Shown: positions 25,876-36,173 of the stretch, piece after piece
How positions within the stretch are numbered: position 1 is the first letter of the stretch
How the letters are laid out: each line of letters opens with the position of its first letter
From: Diploscapter coronatus
Taxonomy: Eukaryota > Nematoda > Chromadorea > Rhabditida > Rhabditidae
Assembly: GCA_964036155.1 (NCBI GenBank)
Contig: OZ038423.1
Location: forward strand, 5,285,249-5,349,248
Reading direction: 5' to 3'
Length of the DNA stretch: 64,000 nucleotides
The notes under the pieces: generated by a model
What the model was told of the DNA's origin: nothing
Databases searched by the model: none
The model's input: only the letters and a program-made list of their open reading frames with translations
Position numbers and translations under genes: made by a program

Positions 25876-26754
25876 TTACATGAATCGGGTGATAGTGAAG
25901 AAAATAGCTGCGATCAATGCAGTTCCAAATCCGACTTTACTCTTCGAATTACACCAATCTAAATAATTTTTTAGAAAAGAGAGCTGAGTTTATAACTTGA
26001 CAAAACGGGGGAATAGGATTGATATTTGAATTTTTCAACATACCTGAAGTACAGCAACATGTCATCCTCCTTCCGTCTCCGTAACACCCATTTCCACGGA
26101 TTGTTTGAGTGAACTGCATTTTTAAGAATGAGAAGACATTATTTTATTTATAAATTACCGGGCATAGCTGAGTGCTGCCGCAGCCGCGCTTCACGTATCC
26201 ATTTTCCACGACTCTGGAATTTGTTAAATTTTCAGAGTTAAATAGTTTCTAATATCTTGTATCATAAATTATGAAACTATTAGCACGAACTTCATGCAAA
26301 ATGGTTGATTGTTGAATTGTCCATTATTTATCCAAAGACCATATCCATTGTACGCTGTTCGTGCTCCATATGGATATGAAGGATAACCTCCGCTGTTTGA
26401 ACACGTCGCTTCACCTCGACGAGTTCCATAGTCTTCTGAAAACAAATCATTTTAGGCTACTTTTTCGATTTGTTAGGATGCAGATGTGGGTGAATTTTTT
26501 TCGGGGGTTTTTTTTTGAATAATTGACATTGGAAAGAAATTGAAATACTTTTTTATTGACGCACTACAGTTAACGAAGATCAATTTCTATAAATTAAACC
26601 AGGAAATATATTCAAATATTACAAGATTTTACTATTTCCGAGCATTTGAATGAATTAACAATATTAATTTACCTGTGTAACATTGGATAGCTAATCCATA
26701 TGAAATCAGGGCTAGAAATGTAATGAAGGTGTTTAATAGCGTAGCAGGAATCAT
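25876..26754 (-). CDS. Secreted GPI-anchored Ly6/uPAR three-finger protein
   Basis: Five minus-strand exons with exact phase agreement: 26754-26673, 26435-26291, 26213-26159, 26113-26044 and 25958-25876, giving 144 residues ending at TAA. Residues 1-22 form a signal peptide (MIPATLLNTFITFLALISYG). The mature part starts IQCYT and has ten cysteines, enough for five disulfides. It ends with CCCTSDWCN, the CC-x4-CN signature that closes Ly6/three-finger domains. After it come a short basic spacer and a hydrophobic tail (VGFGTALIAAIFFTI), as expected for a GPI signal. Nematodes have many such proteins, and family members act as cell-surface ligands or chaperones of receptors and channels (family knowledge). 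The spacing between the second and third Cys is long and Gly/Tyr/Asn-rich (SGGYPSYPYGARTAYNGYG). The specific role is unknown. Confidence 0.85.
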
Positions 26755-28049
26755 AATGTTCTGAAGCACTAAATCCTAAAAATCGCTCATTAATTAATCC
26801 GTGCAAAAATAATATTATCCAAGAAAACATTTTTTTGCAAATATTAGGTTGAGTAAGAAAAAGTAAAGGTATCGAAATGATCAATCGTTCAGAATCATAG
26901 AATCGATTATTCAAGGCATCACTCTCACAGTCAGGCTGGCAACTGTTTGCCCAGATTCACTCTTCCGTGTCCCTTTCCTCGACAACTCTTTTCTTCTCTT
27001 CTCTTTTCAAGGATATTTTCGATGTTGGAATTTTTCCGGATATTATTCATTTCATTACATTCAGCTGACCTCGCCGAATTCAAATTCACGAACAAAATGA
27101 GTCATTTTCGGTAAGAAAAGAGCAAATCAATCATCCAAGAAACGCTTTGGATGTGAGTCAGGCTCTTGACCATTCACAAACGAGTTTACAGGAAAAAAGT
27201 AAATCACTTAGGAAGATTTTCGAGTTTGAAAAAGATGAAGAAAATTTCGACAAGATATTTCGAATTTAGATAATTTGAATGGGATTATGTGAATCATTCG
27301 AAAAAAAAAAGTTGAAAGCATATTAGATTTGAAAATAATATATATATATCCCGAGGATATGATTGAAATTAGTATGATGCGAAGTTGCAAATATTATTAG
27401 AGTTCAAAATAAACTTCAAAACTGAACACTCGAATGGAATGCCAAGATTGGCGATGAGTTTGGTCCATGTAAATACCAAATACGCAATTTACCATCCTTC
27501 TCCAAACATAGTCAATGACAGCAGGTTCTCCTGTATTTTGAGAACACGAAAAAGGCTCATATCAAACAGGTAAAATTTGGAAATGAAAATAACAAAAACT
27601 GCTACTTTCCAACAGAAAATGAGGATGATTCAGCGACTTTTAAATCGGCAAAATTCGATGCTGAAAAGTTTCTGGGAAGCAAGGCAAAATGGAGGGATCG
27701 CTTTTCTGCATGACTAGGACTTCCATTTTCCTACCATTTGTACAGACACTTTTGCTGGAAACTCAAAATGCATTGTATATGAAAAACTAAAACTTTTATT
27801 TGTTTGTCGTTGTGGAATGAGAAATAAAATAGCATTACAATTTTCTGATTTATTGATTGTTTTCATTTAGCAATTTTTGCTACTGATGGTTAATATTTTC
27901 GAGCATCTTTTCATTAAATTTGGAAGATTTCAGAATGAGATGCAAAGATAAAACATATATATGCATAACATCATTCATTTAATTCTTTCATGAATTTAGT
28001 ACATCCTGGAATTAAGAAAATTAGAACGTAAATTCCCAAATTTAATATC
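26755..28049. other. Upstream of Ly6-like gene; only weak exon candidates
   Basis: Contains a short (AT)n tract at about 27336-27349. On plus, an open stretch around 27425-27571 (MPRLAMSLVHVNTKYAIYH, and further) ends at an AACAG/GTAAAA donor. It is followed by a short intron and an open segment after TTCCAACAG near 27615 (MIQRLLNRQNSMLKSFWEAR). The frames do not join without a stop, so no gene is called. Confidence 0.35.
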
Positions 28050-28197
28050 GGTCACTTGGAAACCGCGAGGCATCGAGACACGGACATAGGCGAAATAGAC
28101 AGGGTTAGGGTAGAGTATGGGGGATGATAGGTTTTCTTTCCCCCCACACTATTTCTCAATGTCTCGTGTCTTGTGGTCTCACGGTTTCCAAGTTGCC
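28050..28197. repeat. 148-bp hairpin (foldback) element
   Basis: Left arm from 28050 (GGTCACTTGGAAACCG) and right arm ending at 28197 (reverse complement GGCAACTTGGAAACCG). The arms are about 50 nt and mostly complementary, with the outer twelve bases ACTTGGAAACCG identical. The loop is about 50 nt and includes GGGGGATG and CCCCCC runs that can themselves pair. This shape fits a MITE, or a transcribed long hairpin such as a small-RNA precursor. No target duplication was resolved. Confidence 0.7.
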
Positions 28198-28652
28198 TTT
28201 TATATCTATCAATCCTAAGGTGCCTAATCGTCAGAGCCTCTTGCCACTTGCTTTCTATATTTTATTTTAGTCTGATGAAATTGCACTATAGACATAATGT
28301 AATATGCATTCTGAATTTAAGTCTTGGCTTAAAAAGCGATTTTTGAAACCGATTTTCCTTGAATCGATTAGATTGAAACTTGACACATCTATGAAAATTT
28401 GTGCATCTATTTTTATCCTAAATTATCAGCCATTGACAATATGAAAACTCTGATTTTGGATATAATCATTTGCTATTTGTAAACTAGGACAATTTTAGAG
28501 TATTTTACAAAAGAAAATTTACAATACATAAGAATAATCGTGCTTATTTAGTTTTAAATCTAAAATGATGGATTTAGTGTCATTATTAGCTTCCTGTTTC
28601 TTTCAATTATGCTTGTCCTTGAAGATATAGCCAAACAATCATAACTGAAATT

Positions 28653-28980
28653 CTAAAATGAGTCCGTATCATCAATAACTTTATCAGAAGACCAGGAAAT
28701 ATCTGCAATTTTGGTGAAACAGTTCTCGACCTGCAGGAATCTACATTGTTTCATTGGAACTAAAACAAGGAAATGCCTTTGCCTCGTTTCTCTGCAATCG
28801 AGACGCAAAAACCTGCGAAGAGTTGGACAATAACTGGTTTTCACACACATTTACGTGATTTATAACTAGCAGACTAACTCCTTCTGCCGCATTTGCAGAC
28901 CTGAATTCTTCAATCGCAGAAAAGCAAGACATTCTGAAAATTTTCATTTCATAGATTTGCAAGATTGTCATACTAATCAT
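28653..28980 (-). CDS. Tentative 67-residue protein, two exons
   Basis: Exon 28980-28855 (42 codons, phase 0, MSCFSAIEEFRSANAAEGV inside) joins across GTAAAT...CTGCAG to exon 28730-28653, which ends in TAG (VENCFTKIADISWSSDKVID). Both phases agree. A middle exon after TTCGCAG (VFASRLQRNEAKAFPCF) is also open but would stop in frame. No signal peptide or domain was recognised. The model rests only on splice sites and open frames. Confidence 0.25.
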
Positions 28981-30272
28981 TACTTGCAAAAATTCTTTGA
29001 ATTTAAGGTTACATTACTCAAGAAGGTCATAGATATTCTTTTACACGTGGTTTGATACCAATAGAAATTGCGTCAAATACTTTCATATTAAAATGAAAAT
29101 TTTCTGCAATTTTGACTTTTTCCGAAAGTTTAACTACAATAGACTATGCCTAGTCTATAGACGCGATTAAAATGCGAGTAAGCTAATATTTTAATGAAGT
29201 TTCAGAATATCTTGATGACATTTGAATCTTTTTATCGCTCTATAATTATCCTGAATCCTTAATTTAGCAATTCGATTTGAACTTTCTAGCTTGATTTGTA
29301 CTCATAATTAACTGCTATTGTTGCAGGTTTTTCCAGTTATTGGTTGCTAGTTGTAATGCTTCAGTTTTAATTTCGTTGACTGATCGAGTAATGCATTCAC
29401 TTTCATTCACTCTTTCAGTGATGATGAAAGTCTGTATGTAGCATTATGTCTGTTCAAATCACAGCCCTTTATTTCTAGTGTGCTCCGAATTATTCAGATA
29501 TCGCTTTTTTTCCTTTTTCAAACTCATAACCCCGTCTATTAATGCCGGTACCTATCCTCTAGATCTGTTGTTCTTTTTCAATCAACAATAATTTTTTTGT
29601 AGAAATTCTTTTTTGATCTTTTCAAATTTTAATCTTATCATATTTGATCCTTTATGTGCGTTTGCTGCAAGTAGCTTTTAAAATCATTTTAGGAATAATT
29701 AACATACAGTAAGAATCATTATAATCGTGAATTAGTTATCACTAACTTGTAATCATAATAATTTACCATCTCCAAGACTCATTATATTGAAAACGTATCT
29801 GTTCTTGAGCAATTCGGTTTTATCCCGAAATTCAGAGCAAGATCTTAGTTAATTAGATACTGTTATGAATTTCACACGAAAATCATTTAAAGAAGTTTAG
29901 GTTATAAAACGATTCACATTTTTTCTTCGTACATGAACCATAAGACCTGCAAAGACTAATTGTAGTACCATTGTTTTGGGTAATTAGTGGATCTTTCAAT
30001 CTTCAAAAGAAGTATGATAGCACAAATTTCAACTCATTGCATCGAAATATATCTAAGAATCGCGGTTAATTTTTAACGCTTCAAATTTGAAGTCATCATA
30101 AACTTTTTCCCTTCCTATCTTTTGCTCAAAATACAGTGATAATCCAGAAATGCCTGCCTCATTATTTCACGTATCGCATTCAGGAAGTTGATCGGTCTCA
30201 CTTTCAATCGATACGTGCAATTCTACTTTTTCTTTTTCGTGAAAGCGTCAAATCAGAATAATTTGCAGAACT
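28981..30272. other. Intergenic, nothing recognised
   Basis: AT-rich and without a long open frame. It should hold the promoter of the nuclear-receptor-like gene starting at 30273. Confidence 0.5.
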
Positions 30273-31269
30273 ATGAGAATGGACGTCCAAATCGAATGTG
30301 GCCCGAGAACTCGAGTGCAGATTGACATGGACGGCAAAATCTCCGTCATCCTTCCGATTTCCCAGCCACCACCTGCTTCGGTCGAAGTTATCGAATTGGA
30401 TTCTGACCACGAGGCGGAAAAATCGGACAACGATATTCAGTTACTAGAAAAATCGATTTCTAAAACTAGTCATCGGGAATCTAAGCAGAATTGTCTCGGA
30501 TTTGATGCAACGACTTCACAGAACGACGGTACTTTCATTTTAGAATTCGCTGATTTGAGGCGAAAAATTCAGATGCACCGCATTGCAAAGTCTGTAATGG
30601 AGCATTTGATGGAATTTTTCGATACTCAAAGCTCGTGAGTCAAGAATATGAGGTAATTAAAATAAAGAAAGAAATCTTTTAGATTTGCCGTGCTTGTGCA
30701 ATTTTCTACCGAAGAAGCGTTATCTGCCACAAAAGCTTTGAATGTCGAAATTTGCGAAACGGTTTTACTTCAGACTATAGTTAGTTAAATTTTACATTTT
30801 TTAAGAGTTGAATCGTTGAAAGAGATTTTCTAAACATCGTTAAAAATCTAGCCTTTGCTAAAAGACGACTCATTTGAAGGCGATTAAGGATAAGTTTGGA
30901 TCTAACATCGTAACAATATACTATTATGTTTTCTTTGAATATGAGTTGGTGACTTTCAGAATTTAAAACAACATGCCCAAAATGCAGGTTTGAGAAGTGC
31001 GAAGCGATTGGACTGAAAAGCGATCGTAAGAAATGAATAGGTTTGCTTATTTTTACCAAGATTTTGCAATTTCAGAAGTGAATCGATATAGACGAAAGAA
31101 GATCCATAGAGTCAAACCAAGACCTCCATCACCAAATTCTGTCAAGAAACCGATTGTTCTGGCTTTGAAATCTCACAAGCCTGAGTTAAATCCGAGAACG
31201 GCAGTAGATATCACAAATTCGATGATAAGCATGCAACAGACGAGTAAAATTTTGCCATTTAGTGATTAG
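30273..31269 (+). CDS. Nuclear-hormone-receptor-like protein with DNA-binding domain only
   Basis: Five plus-strand exons whose phases agree exactly: 30273-30528, 30573-30634, 30683-30779, 30960-31025 and 31076-31269 (TAG), giving 224 residues. Residues 1-85 are an acidic, disordered leader (VEVIELDSDHEAEKSDND). Residues 90-152 are a C4-type zinc-finger pair of nuclear receptor type: CKVC at 90-93, CRAC at 108-111 followed by AIFYRRSV (the P-box/recognition helix), then CPKCRFEKCEAIGL at 144-157. A basic extension follows (VNRYRRKKIHRVKPRPPS), and the protein stops about 65 residues later, so there is no room for a ligand-binding domain. In finger 2 the ligand expected near residue 133 is Gly, and an extra Cys sits at 121. 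It probably binds DNA in the nucleus. The first intron (44 nt) is read through in one open frame, which hides the domain from simple ORF calling. The only weak donor is GTTAGT at 30780. Confidence 0.8.
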
Positions 31270-31602
31270 TTACGAGTAATGCTTTGTTTTGCAACTTTAT
31301 GAGCAACGTTGTAGCCAAGTCTAGCTCTACAAATTTTCCAAATTCAAAGATAAACACCATTTTTGCTTATATCTGTGATAAATAATTTTAGAACAAATAT
31401 ATTTTATTCCAATTAGTTTGAAGTAAAGCTTATGAATACCTTTTAGCGTCAGAGAATCTCTACCTTTTTATTTTGGAAGTAAAAATACACAAACGAAAAT
31501 TATTTTCTGAAAATTTACTAGCACTACTCCCAGCTGATTTGTAACATTCATTTTCTGTCTGCTGGTTCATTCGATCGGCATTTTGGCCTGTTTCTGTTCA
31601 GT

Positions 31603-32155
31603 TTATCTTCCAGTCGAACATCGTAAATCTTGCCAGTTTCCCTCAAAAAACGCTGTGATTCCAGAGAAGTCAGAGAATTCTCTCTTTACAAATAGAGAAG
31701 GGAAAAAAACTGCTGCTGTTATCACTTTGGCTGTCAATTCGCGCATTTTCATAGCCACTTTCTGGATAGTCTCCTTATCAAGGATTGTTACATATTTTGG
31801 TGAAACTGTTCGCCAACAATCATACATTGGCTGTTCATTTTCCCATTATTTATTCATACGTTAATTAACTTTCGGAAGGAATTGCAATATTACCTAAGTG
31901 AATGTGAAAATTCCGTTCCATACAACGTCTGTCCAATAATGGTTTCTACGTTTCACCACCACAATGAAAAATTCGATAAAACGGATAATTTATCTGAAAG
32001 ATCTCTTTCATATCCTTCCGTTCCCAAACCATTTTATAATTTCGGAGATCTTGGCAAATCTCGGAAACAATTCGACAACATGTTTTGAGTTGTAATTCCA
32101 CAAGATTGAATTGAATAATCAATTTATCCAGGATTAATGAATTTAAATCTGACAT
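31603..32155 (-). CDS. Tentative 126-residue protein with F-box-like start
   Basis: Three minus-strand exons with exact phase agreement: 32155-32030, 31945-31894 and 31805-31603, ending in TAA. The ATG lies just after an ATTCCAG acceptor-like site. Residues 4-40 (LNSLILDKLIIQFNLVELQL, then KTCCRIVSEICQDL) resemble the Leu/Cys spacing of an F-box, without the usual Pro after LNSL. The rest contains LDKETIQKVAMKMRELTAK and is otherwise unrecognised. The donor of exon 1 (GTTTGG) is weak. The gene would be head-to-head with the putative liprin-beta leader exon that starts near 32.2 kb. Its strand is opposite to the local pyrimidine skew upstream, so a chance open frame is possible. Confidence 0.35.
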
Positions 32156-32229
32156 TCCTCCTGGAATTCTTTGAGTTGTGGTTGCAAATTGTGCCATCTC
32201 CCCCTTCTCTCGGCTGCAAACAGTTGCCA

Positions 32230-32517
32230 GCTCGAATTCCAGTCGGACTGACCTCCCTCTGCTTCTCTCTACCCTGCTCTCTCTAACCACTCAATGACCA
32301 AGGGAAATTGCCAAGTAGTCAAAGTAGCTATTGCAGTCACTGCTCCTGTCCTTATCTCCACTTCCTACCCCTTTACTCTTCATTTTCTCTCGCAGTTCCT
32401 CAAATTTGCTCCTCCAATCTCCAGTCGAACGAGTTTAACTGGGAACAGAACAGGGCAAGGGGACAGGGCTGAACGGCCTTTGCCTCTGTCAGAGTGAGGA
32501 GAGAGGGAATTATTGAG
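32230..32517 (+). promoter_or_regulatory. Possible liprin-beta 5' leader exon and promoter area
   Basis: A sharp plus-strand donor (TTGAG/GTAAGT) ends a candidate non-coding exon at 32517. The first liprin-beta coding exon starts right after a TTTCAG acceptor at 36160, so a leader exon upstream is required (or trans-splicing). The pyrimidine bias on the plus strand begins about here and continues to 36.1 kb, which fits an intron of the same transcript. Confidence 0.35.
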
Positions 32518-35500
32518 GTAAGTCGCTCATAAAAAATGATGGAATTGAGGCCGACACAGGTATTGATTGGGACATCGGGACTTGTCCATTCGCATCTCTG
32601 CGGCTTAGTTGAGAGGAAATGGATTTCGGGTTTGTAAAATCTCATTTTCCCCACTCATTTTCATTGATTAGTGCAAATGATCACCCTTTTCTCTAATGTG
32701 GATAATTATATAACTGGCTATGATAAATCATCCTCAGCTTTCCGTTTCTTGTGATTTATTCTAGGTTGGGCGATATTAAAATTCATCATATCACTAAACA
32801 TTAACTGTAATCGAGCTATGCATACAATTAAAATTTTTCCTTCATAAAGCATTTCTACTTTCCAATATCTTCCTCAGACATCAACTTACCGTTTTTCTCA
32901 TTTTCTGGCAATAAAATGAGCGGTCTTCCTTATTATTCTATCTCTTTCTCTATTTCGTCTCTCTATGATAATCTGGCAATGTGACTAATCGACATAAAAG
33001 GCGAGTGCCCCTCTCCTCCCCTTCTTTATCTCTTCACTCATTCTTTATGCAGTTGTACAGTTGCATTTACCAACTTTCCTCTCTGCATTTCCACATTCCT
33101 ATTCTCTGCATTTTTTGCTAATCGCGACATTGTCCGATTGTTCCGAATTAATCGAATCAGGGCAGCTTTTCTTCGCCGAAACTGCCAAAATTCTTCATTC
33201 CACCTATTTTCCATTCTTCGATATTTTTGTGTAAATATCGGAACTTTTCCCCTCGAATTGCTAAATAATTGCTGCACTTTTCGCCCTGCCATTCAGCTGA
33301 TTATTTGCATTAGACATTGGCAGGGAGAACTGATTAGAAACGGGAGAGAACCTGATTTTTCACCCTCAAGGGGGAAACAGTCTTTTTGAGGAGATGTTTC
33401 GGAAAGCAGCCTGATTTCTGGCTTCTCGCATTTGTATCGGCAATTTGTGCGTGTGCCTCTCGCGCCACTGCACTAATCACTCCTCCTATCTGTCTTCTCT
33501 GCTCTCTCTTCACATCTCTCACTCTCTTCTCCCCGCCATAATCCAATCCGGATTCCATCCGTTTTGTCTGTCCAACAGACAAATCGACGTATCGACATCT
33601 ATTCTCAAGGATTAATTCAATCATTCAGTGATGATGTCTTTTTTCTTTTCCTTTCTCTGGTTGTTACATTTTATCCCCGTCATTTCTAACACCTTTCAAT
33701 GCTAATCCACTTTTTCCTGACTGTTAATACGACAATCCATTAGCTGATTTGCGAATTTTAATGAAGATTCAAATGGCCAAATGGTGACTGACTTGTTCTA
33801 CATACTTTCTTGGATTTTGATCAGTGAGTTTCACAAAACGGAAATTTTTCAAAATTACTTTTATTACTGACCGAGTTTGGCTAATCAAATTGACTGTTTG
33901 TTTTGAGAGATGCAATCCCCGAGCTTAGGAGATAGAGCCCTAAATGAAGAGACCAGAAGAAGCAAAGAAAGGCTCTCTTCTTTCTCGACTCTCTCTCTCT
34001 ATACTGTTTGCAATGCTGCCGATGGCTCTGATTCTGAGAGGTCCTCCCTCAACGAGCTTTATTCTTTATTCGTTCTCTTTCCCTTTTCTTTCTGCTTCTT
34101 CTTTGAAATGAAACCGTCCGAATTCGATTCGATCCACTTCAAATTGGCTTCCCGCTGCCTTTTAATCGGCAAAGTTTCCCCATTCTTCAAATTTCTCGAG
34201 ATTATACAATGCTTCTCATTTATGAAATGCACTTTTATATTCTAGTGTTTCCTAATTTGCATTCATTATTACGTGATCTTTTAAAATAATTTGATCAGGA
34301 TCAATCATCATACTCTTCTTCTGGATCAAGGGATCAAAACCTTGAAATGGACGATATTTATTTTGCCTTCAAGCAAGATTCGATTCGTTTTTATTCTGAT
34401 ATTTAGTTTTTTTAGTTTTCATTGCTGTCTTCTTATTTGACCTGCTGCATTATTGATTTCATTCCAATTCCGTGTGTCCATCTCTATTCATTCGTTCATT
34501 CATTCAGTCGATAAGCTCTTCTGTGTACTGCTCTGTCCCTCTCGCTGCAGTGTTCCTTTGTGTTTGTCAATCTTCTCTCTGACAATCAAACAATAAGCAT
34601 CCCCTTTCCTTTCTCATTTCAGTTCTGCTTCTTCCATTCATATTCTACATTCTGCACTTTCTGATTCGATTTGTTTATCTCTCATTCAGCATTTCAACAT
34701 TTGCTTCCCATATTCGATTATCACAAGTGTTTCTGTTCTTGTTCCATATGTCAAGAGCTTTTCTCTGCTCATTCTTTCTACTTTTGGCTTTGTTCTGCAT
34801 GACGTTCTTCAACCCTTCTCTTTATAATGCATTTGCATCTGACAGAAGTGGAGATTGGATCGATTTTTACCAAATTTCGAAATCGTATCATTTATTCTTA
34901 ACCCATAAGTACGTTTCAGAATCATTAGATTCTTTATTTAATTTTATCACCCGCGATTATCACTCATACCTGAAAAATTACTTCTAAATTCAAAAACTCG
35001 ACGAATTCCGCAAAAATTTTGTAGACCTATTGTTACTTGCAACAACCTTTTAATTTTGGATGTCACTTGAAAATAGGTACGAATTGTCCGTCGATTTGAA
35101 GCCTAAACACAATAATTAGACTGCACGGCCAAAAGAGGGCAATGTATTCAGGAAAGAAAGGACGAAGAGATGACAGTCAGAACATATGTTCTGTCTCTGT
35201 GGTCTCTGTGTGCTTGCCATCTCTTCACTTGTCCTCGCATTTGCATGTGAACTGCCAAGTGCATTCGTTATTGTTTTATGACTTATCTGAGCATTCATAT
35301 GTCTGTCCGTATTCTAATATTTAGAGCGTCTTGTTAGATTAGAAATTCGTCTAAAATTTCTGGACTTTTTTCATATAAACGTCATGCTTTCGCGATATTG
35401 ATGTTTTCTGAAACATGATCTGAGACTCCTAATATTTTTAGATTACTCAAAGATTTTTATCCCATATTGTACCTCTAGGATTGTTTCTGTCTGATCGTTC

Positions 35501-36160
35501 TTGTTCAGTATTCATATTCATTTTCATTCAATCGGAACCCTCTCCATTTCTTCCCTCCTTCCATTGTATTCTGCAATTCTTCATTGATCCTTTTCCATGT
35601 CCGAGACCTTTTTTCTCCTTTTCTTGTAGCCATTTGAGGCGACTGTCCTCGCGCGTGTTTATGGGATCTCTTTTGACAAAAAATGGCCGAATCGAGATCA
35701 GATTCTCCATTTTCTTTCAATCGATTCGAACATTTTTGTCTAATTATTTTCAAGCATTTTTCTTCATAATTCGATCAGAAACTTTTTTCGCATAAAAATC
35801 ATTATCAGTGTTCATTATCATCAATCTCAATAATCGCAGAAGTTGTCCTTTAGAATTTGTATTCTACTACTATGAATGCCTTTGCATTCCTTTCAAACTG
35901 TTTCGATTTCATTTTCCTTCTCTCCTCTGCTTCATTCCTATTCCAACTTTTCCTCGTATTTCATTGCATCAAAGCCCTAAACTTGGCAGAGGCAAACAGA
36001 CAAACAGCCGTCCAAACCAAGCCCCAATTCAGCATTCGCATTCAAAATTCTGATGCGCTTTTTCCTCAACTTACTCCATTTTTGTTCCGCGAATTCCTTG
36101 TACCAAGTCGTTTTCAGAGTCGTCTTCTATTTTGAAAATGAACTAATTTTGTCTTTTCAG
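32518..36160 (+). other. Probable first intron of liprin-beta; no gene seen
   Basis: CT-rich on plus with many Ser/Phe/Leu-rich open frames but no conserved motif. Short frames at 33910-34245 and 35481-35795 are of this biased kind and are not called. Confidence 0.5.
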
Positions 36161-36173
36161 GTAAAAATCGTCG

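Noticed and set aside
27425..27720. Two plus-strand open segments separated by a short intron
   Set aside because: Joining them yields an immediate stop in the frame that looks most protein-like.
30529..30640. Reading straight through as one 121-codon ORF (ends FFDTQSS)
   Set aside because: A 44-nt intron (30529-30572) shifts into the frame that encodes the first zinc finger, with exact phase agreement through four more exons.
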